Shown here piece after piece: positions 1 through 5,180 of a stretch of DNA of 5,420 nt. Position 1 is the first letter of the stretch; each line of letters opens with the position of its first letter. The stretch comes from an uncultured Oscillospiraceae bacterium (lineage in GTDB: Bacteria > Bacillota > Clostridia > Oscillospirales > Oscillospiraceae): positions 1 through 5,420 of the forward strand of contig CAKTZN010000126.1 in the NCBI GenBank assembly GCA_934635545.1. The letters are read 5' to 3'. The notes under the pieces are model-generated. The model saw only the letters and a list, made by a program, of their open reading frames with translations, was not told the DNA's origin and searched no databases. Position numbers and translations under genes: made by a program.

Positions 1-2
1 CC

Positions 3-590
3 ATCTTTGTGGCCACGCTGCTGGGCTTCACCATTCTGGAGCCGGTGCACCTGCTGTGGATCAACCTGGTGACCGACTGCTTCCCGGCGCTGGCGCTGGG
101 CATGGAGGAGGCGGAGCCCGCCATCATGCGCCGCCGTCCCCGTGACGCCAAGGCCGGTATCTTTGCCGGCGGTATGGGCGTGGACGTGGCCTATCAGGGC
201 CTGGTGATCTCGGCGCTGACTATCGCCGCCTTCTTCATCGGCCACTTCATGGAGTCCGGCGTGTGGGAAATTCCCGCTAACGGCCTCAGTCCCGACGGCA
301 CCACCATGGCCTTCGTCACCATGTCCATGGCGGAGATCTTCCACAGCCTCAACATGCGCTCCCAGCGGGGCAGCATCCTGAAGCTCCACACCCGCAATAA
401 GATGATGACCTTTGCCGCCATCGGCAGCCTGCTGGCCACCACCCTGGTGTGCGAGGTGCCCTTCATCGCCACCGCTTTCGACTTCACCAGCGTGGAGTGG
501 AACGAGTACCTGGTGGCGTTGGCCCTGGCCTTCTGCGTCATCCCCATCGTGGAGATCGTGAAGTTCTTCCAGCGGAAAGCGGAGAAATAA
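3..590 (+). CDS. Cation-translocating P-type ATPase (Ca2+-type), C-terminal membrane domain, 5' end outside window
   Basis: This is the last 195 residues of a type II P-type ATPase, an integral membrane pump that uses ATP to export cations, most likely Ca2+. The reading frame is open from the left edge, so the start, phosphorylation site and nucleotide-binding domain lie outside. Near the beginning is the family's M6 signature WINLVTD followed by the hinge PALALG and the acidic/basic linker EEAEPAIMRRRPRD; the Asn, Thr and Asp of NLVTD are the M6 cation ligands in SERCA-type pumps. Four further hydrophobic stretches (M7-M10) follow, including the M8 segment TMAFVTMSMAEIFHSLN, and the protein ends in a short basic tail. 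By alignment by eye, the SERCA M8 site-I glutamate position is serine here, which suggests a single-site pump. The gene converges on the DUF4349 gene and shares its terminator. Family assignment is firm; Ca2+ specificity is inferred. Confidence 0.93.
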   Translation: MFVATLLGFTILEPVHLLWINLVTDCFPALALGMEEAEPAIMRRRPRDAKAGIFAGGMGVDVAYQGLVISALTIAAFFIGHFMESGVWEIPANGLSPDGTTMAFVTMSMAEIFHSLNMRSQRGSILKLHTRNKMMTFAAIGSLLATTLVCEVPFIATAFDFTSVEWNEYLVALALAFCVIPIVEIVKFFQRKAEK

Positions 591-591
591 G

Positions 592-632
592 CATAAAAAA
601 GATGACCGGCAGCGCCGGTCATCTTTTTTATG
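592..632. terminator. Bidirectional rho-independent terminator between convergent genes
   Basis: A near-perfect palindrome fills the 42-nt gap between two convergent stop codons. The core stem GATGACCGGC (601-610) pairs with GCCGGTCATC (614-623) around a 3-nt loop AGC. The stem is extended by A6 (595-600) against T6 (624-629) and a few more pairs out to 592/632. Because each side carries an A-run or T-run, transcripts from either strand end in a GC stem followed by a U-run, so it can terminate both the ATPase gene (+) and the DUF4349 gene (-). Confidence 0.95.
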
Positions 633-1589
633 TTATTCCTTGGGCTCCGTGTCCTCTGCCGCTGCCTTCTTCCGCTTCAAGGAGAGCTTCTTGCCGCCGC
701 CCTTGCGGCGCACGATGCGCACGATTACCACGATCACCGCCGCGATCACCAGCAGCCAGACCCAACTGTACGCCAGCCACACGGCAAAGTCCTCCAGCGC
801 GCTGCCCACGGCCCGCAGGCCGTTGACGAAGGACTGGCCCAGCCGCCCGCCGAAGGTGGTGACGGCCTCGTCCTGCCCGGACAGCTTATACACCTCGCTG
901 AGCTCCACGTTGATGGTGGCGTAGTCCACCAGCGCGTCATAGTGCCGCAGCGTGCCGCTGAGGTTTTCGATGTCCCACTCCGTCTCGGAGATGGCGCTCT
1001 CAATGGTGATGATATCCTCCATGCTGGTGGCCTTGGCCAGCAGCGCCTGCAGCCGCTCCAGCTTGATGCGGGCCGTCTCCAGCCGGGCCTCGGTGTCGTA
1101 GTAGCTCTCGGACACGTCGTCGGTCTCCGCGTTGGAGTAGGTCACATGGCATAGCTCACCGGCCTTCTGGAAGAAGGTGTCAAACTGCTCCGCCGGAACG
1201 CGGACGGTATAGCTGGCGTGACGGTAGCCGCTGTTGCCGTTGGAGGTGCTGCTCTGCTGAAAATAGCCGCCCAGCTCCTTCACCAGCGCGTCGATGCCGC
1301 TGCTGGCGGCGTCAAAGTCCAGGGTCTGCATCTCCATGTAGCCGGTATAGATGCGCTTGGCGGGCTTGTCGGACTTATCGGACTGCTCCTTGCTGTCATT
1401 GTACGCTGAAGCGCCCGGCTCCTCGGCAGTGTAGTCCATGTTGTAGTCCGCGTCGGCGGTGGTGTTCCAGTAGCCGCCGCTTTCGCTGTTCGCAGACTGC
1501 GTGGCGCTGTCGCGGACGGCATTACCGCCGCAGCCCACCAGCAGCAGGGCCAGCACCAGCGTCAGCAGGAGAGATACGATACGTTTCAT
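633..1589 (-). CDS. DUF4349 domain-containing lipoprotein with C-terminal membrane helix
   Basis: The product is 318 residues. It begins with a lipoprotein signal: basic MKR, a long Leu/Val core, and the lipobox LVGC with the acylated cysteine at residue 20. A low-complexity Ser/Tyr/Asp-rich linker (about 21-78) leads into the DUF4349 domain (about 79-292), recognisable from the order RxYTGYMEMQTLDF, YTVRVPAEQFDTFF, SxSYYDTEARLETARIKLERLQALL and YATINVELSEV. Residues about 164-215 look like a paired-helix coiled coil. A single transmembrane helix (about 269-291) precedes a basic tail. Both ends would thus be held at the membrane with the domain outside. The molecular function of DUF4349 is not established. 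The ATG at 1589 is chosen over an in-frame TTG at 1595 because a perfect AAGGAGG sits 10 nt ahead of the ATG and only 4 nt from the TTG, and the signal peptide starts cleanly at the ATG. A candidate ECF-type promoter lies upstream. Confidence 0.9.
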   Translation of the reverse strand: MKRIVSLLLTLVLALLLVGCGGNAVRDSATQSANSESGGYWNTTADADYNMDYTAEEPGASAYNDSKEQSDKSDKPAKRIYTGYMEMQTLDFDAASSGIDALVKELGGYFQQSSTSNGNSGYRHASYTVRVPAEQFDTFFQKAGELCHVTYSNAETDDVSESYYDTEARLETARIKLERLQALLAKATSMEDIITIESAISETEWDIENLSGTLRHYDALVDYATINVELSEVYKLSGQDEAVTTFGGRLGQSFVNGLRAVGSALEDFAVWLAYSWVWLLVIAAVIVVIVRIVRRKGGGKKLSLKRKKAAAEDTEPKE

Positions 1590-1599
1590 GGGCAAAAAA

Positions 1600-1606
1600 C
1601 CTCCTT
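1600..1606 (-). promoter_or_regulatory. Ribosome binding site of the DUF4349 gene
   Basis: On the minus strand this reads AAGGAGG, a full Shine-Dalgarno match, followed by a T-rich 10-nt spacer and ATG at 1589. It decides the start: the alternative TTG at 1595 would be too close. Confidence 0.85.
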
Positions 1607-1631
1607 CATGTTGGGATCTTCCTGTCTATGT

Positions 1632-1658
1632 GACGCTGGCCGCATGGAAAAAGTTCCC
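1632..1658 (-). promoter_or_regulatory. Candidate ECF sigma-factor promoter for the DUF4349 gene
   Basis: Reading the minus strand, GGGAACTTTTT (1658-1648) is followed by CGTC (1635-1632), with 17 nt between GGGAAC and CGTC. Extracytoplasmic-function sigma promoters typically have an AAC core with a downstream T-run at -35 and a CGT core at -10, separated by about 16-17 nt, so both boxes and the spacing fit. Transcription would begin near 1623-1626, giving a leader of about 35 nt that contains the AAGGAGG site. No convincing sigma-A hexamer pair is visible in the same gap. The sigma factor itself is not in the window. The site is a pattern match by eye. Confidence 0.55.
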
Positions 1659-1667
1659 GGTTTCCGC

Positions 1668-1704
1668 AAAAAAGCAGCCGTTTTTTGCAAACGGCTGCTT
1701 TTTT
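1668..1704. terminator. Rho-independent terminator downstream of the M23 gene
   Basis: AAAAAAGCAGCCGTTT (1668-1683) is exactly complementary to AAACGGCTGCTTTTTT (1689-1704), giving a 16-bp stem with a 5-nt loop (TTTGC). On the minus strand it ends in a U6 run and lies 72 nt past the stop of the M23 gene, so it should end that transcript before the DUF4349 promoter. It has the symmetric A/T flanks of a bidirectional terminator, but no plus-strand gene in the window needs it. Confidence 0.9.
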
Positions 1705-1712
1705 GAATCAAC

Positions 1713-1748
1713 AATTCCGTAGGGGCGGACGACTCTGTCCGCCCCTAC
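1713..1748 (+). repeat. Dispersed palindromic (REP/MITE-like) repeat, copy 1
   Basis: GTAGGGGCGGAC (1719-1730) pairs perfectly with GTCCGCCCCTAC (1737-1748) across the 6-nt loop GACTCT, with the flank AATTCC on the left. The 34-nt stretch 1713-1746 recurs exactly, in inverse orientation, at 3571-3604, including the asymmetric loop. It lies between the M23 stop and that gene's terminator, so it would be transcribed in the 3' untranslated region. It has no U-run and is not itself a typical terminator. I read it as a member of an interspersed non-coding repeat family. Confidence 0.85.
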
Positions 1749-1776
1749 AAAAGGGCACAAGGAGATTTTGCGCCAC

Positions 1777-2418
1777 TTATTTGATATACTCCTTGGGATC
1801 GATAAGGCTTCCGTCCTTCTCCACGGCGAAGTGCAGATGGGGACCCATGGTGGCCTCGGCGGCAGCGGTGCCCACATAGCCCACAATGTCGCCGGCCTTC
1901 AACTGCTGGCCCTGGCTGATGGGGGGATTCTCCTGCAGGCTGCTGTAACGGGTGACGTAGCCGCCGCTGTGGGTGATGCATACGGTGGTGCCCATCAGCT
2001 CATCCCGGGTGACGGAGGTCACCTCGCCCGCCGCGGCGGTCTTCACCGCGTCGCCCTCGGCGGCCTGGATGTCCAGCCCCTCATGGGTGCGCCAGTCGGC
2101 CATGGTCTCGTCGTACAGAAGCTCCGACATGCTGAACACCGTCACCGTGGTGCCGTCCAGAGGGGACACCACCTGGGGCAGCAGCTCAGCCGCCGCCTCC
2201 ACGGGAGGGGCTTCCTCCTCCGGCTCCTCCTGGGCGGGCAGGTCGGGCTTCACCGGCGTCACCACAGGGGGCTTTACGTCCACCACCGGCTGGTTGGCGG
2301 ATGCCTGCTGGGTGGGCGCTTTGCGGTTCGTAAGAAGATATCCCGTCACACCGGCGGCCACCACGCACAGCGCCAGCGCGATGTAGATGGCGCGGCGGTG
2401 CTGCTTCATAAATTCCAT
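1777..2418 (-). CDS. Membrane-anchored M23 (LytM-type) peptidase-like protein, possibly SpoIIQ
   Basis: The product is 213 residues: a short cytoplasmic tail, one transmembrane helix (about 10-29), a Pro/Val/Glu-rich linker (about 34-85) and a C-terminal M23 domain (about 86-210) facing outside. The zinc-ligand motifs are present: HEGLD (H112, D116) and GPHLHF (H194, H196), plus the GDIVGYVG glycine-rich strand. The usual 'YxH' histidine is not: the sequence reads YSSL at 158-161. Active M23 enzymes cut peptidoglycan cross-bridges or stem peptides. Single-pass proteins of this size with this layout include SpoIIQ, the forespore channel partner of SpoIIIAH in endospore formers, and the VFSMSELLYDETMADW stretch before the HxxxD motif suits that group. 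No sporulation neighbour is visible, so no symbol is given. ATG 2418 is chosen because AAGGAG lies 5 nt upstream; the longer frame back to 2514 runs into the gpsA terminator and is unlikely to be translated. I see no clear promoter in the gap 2419-2484. Confidence 0.88.
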   Translation of the reverse strand: MEFMKQHRRAIYIALALCVVAAGVTGYLLTNRKAPTQQASANQPVVDVKPPVVTPVKPDLPAQEEPEEEAPPVEAAAELLPQVVSPLDGTTVTVFSMSELLYDETMADWRTHEGLDIQAAEGDAVKTAAAGEVTSVTRDELMGTTVCITHSGGYVTRYSSLQENPPISQGQQLKAGDIVGYVGTAAAEATMGPHLHFAVEKDGSLIDPKEYIK

Positions 2419-2423
2419 AGCTT

Positions 2424-2429
2424 CTCCTT
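2424..2429 (-). promoter_or_regulatory. Ribosome binding site of the M23 gene
   Basis: On the minus strand this reads AAGGAG (within AAAGGAGAAGCT), 5 nt before ATG 2418. It sets the start there rather than at the in-frame ATG 2409 (14 nt away) or at upstream in-frame codons that overlap the neighbouring terminator. Confidence 0.8.
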
Positions 2430-2484
2430 TCACCGGAGCGTGATCCGATGGCCGCCTGTTACGGCCGGCGGCCTGCCGGAATGA

Positions 2485-2528
2485 AAAAAGACTTCTGCCG
2501 CCTATTTTGGACAAGCAGAAGTCTTTTT
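2485..2528. terminator. Rho-independent terminator downstream of gpsA
   Basis: AAAAAGACTTCTGC (2485-2498) pairs perfectly with GCAGAAGTCTTTTT (2515-2528), a 14-bp stem with a 16-nt loop. On the minus strand it begins 26 nt past the gpsA stop and ends in a U-run, so it terminates the gpsA transcript ahead of the M23 gene. The loop is larger than usual, but the stem and tract are clear. Confidence 0.9.
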
Positions 2529-2554
2529 ATACATTTTTACAAAATTTGGGGGAG

Positions 2555-3517
2555 TCAGCTATCGAATTCGCCCTTCAGATCCCGGCCCATCAGCAGACGG
2601 ATGGTCTCGTGGGGGTTGGCGTTTTCGTACAGCATGTGATACACCGCCTGGCAGATGGGCAGCTCCACGCCGTACTGCCGCCCCAACTGCATCAGGGCCT
2701 TGACGGTGTAGTAGCCCTCGGCCAACTGGGTATAGGGCTTGCCCTGCACAAAGCACTCGCCGAACTGCCGGTTGTGGCTGTAAGGGGAGAACACCGTGGC
2801 CTCGTAGTCGCCCAGATGGCACAGCCCATAGGCGGACAGCTCGTTGCCGCCCATGGCCCGGATCAGGCGCGCCACCTCCCGGGTGCCGCGGCTCATCAGG
2901 GCGCCCTTCAGCGTCACCAGCCCCAGACCGTCCAGAAAACCGGCGGCGATGCCCACCACGTTCTTGGCGGCAGCGCCTACCTCATTGCCCAGCAGGTCGT
3001 TGCCGTAGTAGAAGCGGATCAGGTCGCTGGAAAACTCCCGCACCAGCCGCTGCTTCACCTCGGCGTTGGCGCTGTCGATGACCATGCAGTTGGGTACGCC
3101 GCGGTAGAACTCCTGCACATGGCCCGGCCCCAGCCATACGGCGATGGCGTTGGAGGGATCCAGATACTCTCCGGCCACCTGGCTGAGCCGTTCGCCGGTG
3201 CCGATCTCCAGTCCCTTCATGCACAGCGTGAAGATCTTGTTTTGCAGCGCCATGGGCCGCAGCTCCTCCATCAGGCCCCGCAGTCCCTGGGAGCCGATGG
3301 AGATGATGATCACCTCCGCGTCCTTGGTGCAGGAGAGATCGGTGGACAGGGCGATGGACTCCGGCAGCGTCAACAGATCGTTGCTGCGGGTGGCCAGAAA
3401 CCGCTGCATCCGGGCGGAATCGGGGCGTCCGTACAGCGTGACATGATGACCGGTGCGGTCCAGGTACCATGTGATCAGCGAGCCCCATCGCCCGCAGCCG
3501 ATGACAGTGATGTTCAT
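2555..3517 (-). CDS. gpsA: Glycerol-3-phosphate dehydrogenase [NAD(P)+], divergent GpsA
   Basis: This cytoplasmic enzyme reduces dihydroxyacetone phosphate to sn-glycerol-3-phosphate, the backbone precursor of membrane phospholipids. The 320-residue length is close to the family norm. The N-terminal Rossmann fold opens with MNITVIGCGRWGSL (GxGxxG at 7-12). MKGLE (100-104) matches the conserved TKGLE. GNEVGAAAKNVVGIAAG (177-193) carries the conserved lysine, K185. GLGLVTLKGALMSRG (198-211) and SHNRQFG (247-253) match the substrate-binding region of the C-terminal helical domain. Several signatures are unusual: the GPSFA-like loop reads GPGHV (130-134), and the AGDLxxTC segment reads HLGDYEATVFS (234-244). 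It is therefore a divergent GpsA, though the catalytic core looks intact. ATG 3517 is preceded by AGGAGG (3528-3533) with a 10-nt spacer. It lies 126 nt downstream of gpmI with no clear terminator between, so read-through from the glycolytic operon is possible. Confidence 0.9.
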   Translation of the reverse strand: MNITVIGCGRWGSLITWYLDRTGHHVTLYGRPDSARMQRFLATRSNDLLTLPESIALSTDLSCTKDAEVIIISIGSQGLRGLMEELRPMALQNKIFTLCMKGLEIGTGERLSQVAGEYLDPSNAIAVWLGPGHVQEFYRGVPNCMVIDSANAEVKQRLVREFSSDLIRFYYGNDLLGNEVGAAAKNVVGIAAGFLDGLGLVTLKGALMSRGTREVARLIRAMGGNELSAYGLCHLGDYEATVFSPYSHNRQFGECFVQGKPYTQLAEGYYTVKALMQLGRQYGVELPICQAVYHMLYENANPHETIRLLMGRDLKGEFDS

Positions 3518-3570
3518 GTATGTGGTTCCTCCTGAGTTGAGGGAATGATGAAGTATGTTGTGGTATATTG

Positions 3571-3604
3571 AGGGGCGGACAGAGTCGTCCGCCCCTACGG
3601 AATT
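3571..3604 (-). repeat. Dispersed palindromic (REP/MITE-like) repeat, copy 2 (inverted)
   Basis: On the minus strand this is identical over 34 nt to 1713-1746: AATTCC, then GTAGGGGCGGAC, loop GACTCT, and GTCCGCCCCT. The stem is 10 bp here because the outermost two pairs of copy 1 are lost (the sequence continues CA rather than AC). The bases beyond AATTCC are also loosely similar (ATCAATAG against ATCAAC), so the family unit may extend a little further. It sits in the gpmI-gpsA gap, about 50 nt before the gpsA start. Confidence 0.85.
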
Positions 3605-3621
3605 CTATTGATAACTGCTGC

Positions 3622-3640
3622 GTAGGGGCCGATGCCCTAC
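3622..3640. repeat. Short GTAGGG...CCCTAC hairpin next to repeat copy 2
   Basis: GTAGGG (3622-3627) and CCCTAC (3635-3640) form a small hairpin, which on the minus strand can extend to GTAGGGC/GCCC(C)TAC with one bulged base and loop ATCG. It starts only 3 nt after the gpmI stop. It lacks a U-run, so it is a weak terminator candidate at best. Its GTAGGGGC start resembles the larger palindrome 17 nt away, which suggests a related repeat module or a composite element, or a 3'-end stabilising hairpin for the gpmI message. Confidence 0.5.
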
Positions 3641-3643
3641 ATT

Positions 3644-5155
3644 TTATCTTACAATTAAGGTTCTTCCGTCCATCTCCGGCGGGCAGGCCAGGCCCAGCAC
3701 GTCCAGAATGGTGGGGGCGATGTCGGCCAGGCGGCCGGTGCGCAGCTCACTGCCTGCGCCGCACAGGATGAAGGGCACCAGATTGGTGGTGTGGGCGGTC
3801 ATGGGGCTGCCGTCGGGCTGCTTCATATCCTCGGCGTTGCCGTGGTCGGCGGTGATCATGGCGATGCCGCCCATCTTCAGGGTAGCCTCCACCACCTTGC
3901 CCACGCAGGTATCCACGGTCTCCACCGCCTTGATGGCGGCCTCCAGCACGCCGGTGTGGCCCACCATGTCGCAGTTGGCGAAGTTCAGGATGATCACGTC
4001 ATAGTTGCCGGACTCGATGCGCTCCACGCACTTGTCGCAGACCTCGAAGGCGCTCATTTCCGGCTGGAGGTCGTAGGTGGCCACCTTGGGGGAGGGCACC
4101 AGCACCCGATCCTCGCCGGGGTACTGCTTCTCCACGCCGCCGTTGAAGAAGAAGGTCACATGGGCGTACTTCTCCGTCTCGGCGATGCGGAGCTGGGTCA
4201 TGCCCATGCTGCTGAGGTATTCGCCCAGGCCGTTTTTCACCGCCACACGGGGCCACGCCACCAGCACATTGGGCATGGAGGCGTCATACTCGGTGTTGCA
4301 CACATAGGTGGTGGGGAAGAACTCCCGCTGGAAGCCGTCAAAATCGGGATCCACGATGGCGCGGGTGATCTCCCGTGCCCGGTCGGGGCGGTAGTTGAAG
4401 AAGATGACGCTGTCGTTGTCGCTGATGGTGCCCTCGCTGTCGCAGACCACCGGCTCCACGAATTCATCGGTGACGCCGTTGGCGTAGGACTTGGCCACTG
4501 CGTCCACGGGGTCGGCGTTGTGGATGCCCTCGCCATAGACCATGGCGTCATAGGCCATCTGCACGCGCTCCCAGCGCTTGTCGCGGTCCATGGCGTAATA
4601 GCGGCCCATCACCGTGGCGATCTTGCCCACGCCGATCTGGGCGCATTTGTCCCGCAGCTCCGCCACGAAGTCCTTGCCGCTGGTGGGGGATACGTCGCGG
4701 CCATCCAGGAAGCAGTGGACATACACCTTGGTCAGGCCCTTGTCCTTTGCCATCTGCAGCAGGGCGAACAGATGCTGGATGTGGGAGTGCACGCCGCCGT
4801 CGGACAGCAGGCCATACAGGTGCAGGCTGCTGCCCTTGGCCAGACAGTCGTCCATGGCCTTGTTATAGGCCTCGTTTTTGAAGAAGCTGCCATCGTCGAT
4901 GGCGCGGCTGATGCGGGGCAGATCCTGGAACACCACACGGCCTCCGCCAATGTTGGTGTGGCCCACCTCGCTGTTGCCCATCTGCCCGGCGGGCAGACCC
5001 ACGTCCAGTCCGCTGGCGGACAGGGTGGTGTTGGCGTATTCCTGGAACAGCCGGTCAAGCACCGGCGTTTTCGCCAGGGTCACGGCGTTGTCGTCGCTGG
5101 CGGGAGCCAGGCCGAAGCCGTCCATAATGATCAGCGTAGTCGGCGTCTTGTTCAT
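3644..5155 (-). CDS. gpmI: 2,3-bisphosphoglycerate-independent phosphoglycerate mutase
   Basis: This cytoplasmic glycolytic enzyme interconverts 3-phosphoglycerate and 2-phosphoglycerate through a phosphoserine intermediate, using two Mn2+ (or similar) ions. At 503 residues it is full length for the family (about 510). All the expected residues are visible: D12 in IIMDGFG; the catalytic S62 in MGNSEVGH; H123 in GGVHSH; DGRD at 151-154; R185 and R191 in GRYYAMDRDKR; R256 and R259 in NYRPDRAR; K329; D396 and H400 in NFANCDMVGHTG; D437 and H438 in TADHGN; and H455. The phosphatase-like metal domain is split around the inserted transferase domain (roughly 80-300), as usual. ATG 5155 is preceded by AAGGAG (5163-5168) at 7 nt. 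tpiA ends 25 nt upstream, so the two are almost certainly one operon. The protein looks functional, with nothing missing. Confidence 0.98.
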   Translation of the reverse strand: MNKTPTTLIIMDGFGLAPASDDNAVTLAKTPVLDRLFQEYANTTLSASGLDVGLPAGQMGNSEVGHTNIGGGRVVFQDLPRISRAIDDGSFFKNEAYNKAMDDCLAKGSSLHLYGLLSDGGVHSHIQHLFALLQMAKDKGLTKVYVHCFLDGRDVSPTSGKDFVAELRDKCAQIGVGKIATVMGRYYAMDRDKRWERVQMAYDAMVYGEGIHNADPVDAVAKSYANGVTDEFVEPVVCDSEGTISDNDSVIFFNYRPDRAREITRAIVDPDFDGFQREFFPTTYVCNTEYDASMPNVLVAWPRVAVKNGLGEYLSSMGMTQLRIAETEKYAHVTFFFNGGVEKQYPGEDRVLVPSPKVATYDLQPEMSAFEVCDKCVERIESGNYDVIILNFANCDMVGHTGVLEAAIKAVETVDTCVGKVVEATLKMGGIAMITADHGNAEDMKQPDGSPMTAHTTNLVPFILCGAGSELRTGRLADIAPTILDVLGLACPPEMDGRTLIVR

Positions 5156-5180
5156 GACAGAACTCCTTTCTTGCGGTATG

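Noticed and set aside
1666..1688. Alternative hairpin GCAAAAAA / TTTTTTGC overlapping the terminator at 1668-1704, a possible switch
   Set aside because: The 8-bp AT-rich stem is far weaker than the 16-bp terminator stem and follows from the shared A6/T6 runs. There is no gene immediately downstream in the same transcript that a switch would serve.
2450..2473. Inverted repeat GGCCGCC / GGCGGCC with a 10-nt gap upstream of the M23 gene, a possible operator or leader hairpin
   Set aside because: Seven GC pairs in GC-rich sequence are easily due to chance, and nothing else in the gap supports regulation.
2419..2514. N-terminal extension of the M23 protein to a start at 2514
   Set aside because: The extension overlaps the gpsA terminator stem, has no ribosome binding site and no family similarity; ATG 2418 has AAGGAG at 5 nt.
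2507..3535. A 342-codon open frame on the plus strand opposite gpsA
   Set aside because: Same cause: low-complexity His/Gln/Gly-rich translation, start inside a terminator, and gpsA motifs are clear on the other strand.
3605..3612. Possible sigma-A -10 box TAGAAT on the minus strand ahead of gpsA
   Set aside because: No acceptable -35 hexamer lies 16-18 nt upstream, and the bases belong to the flank of repeat copy 2.
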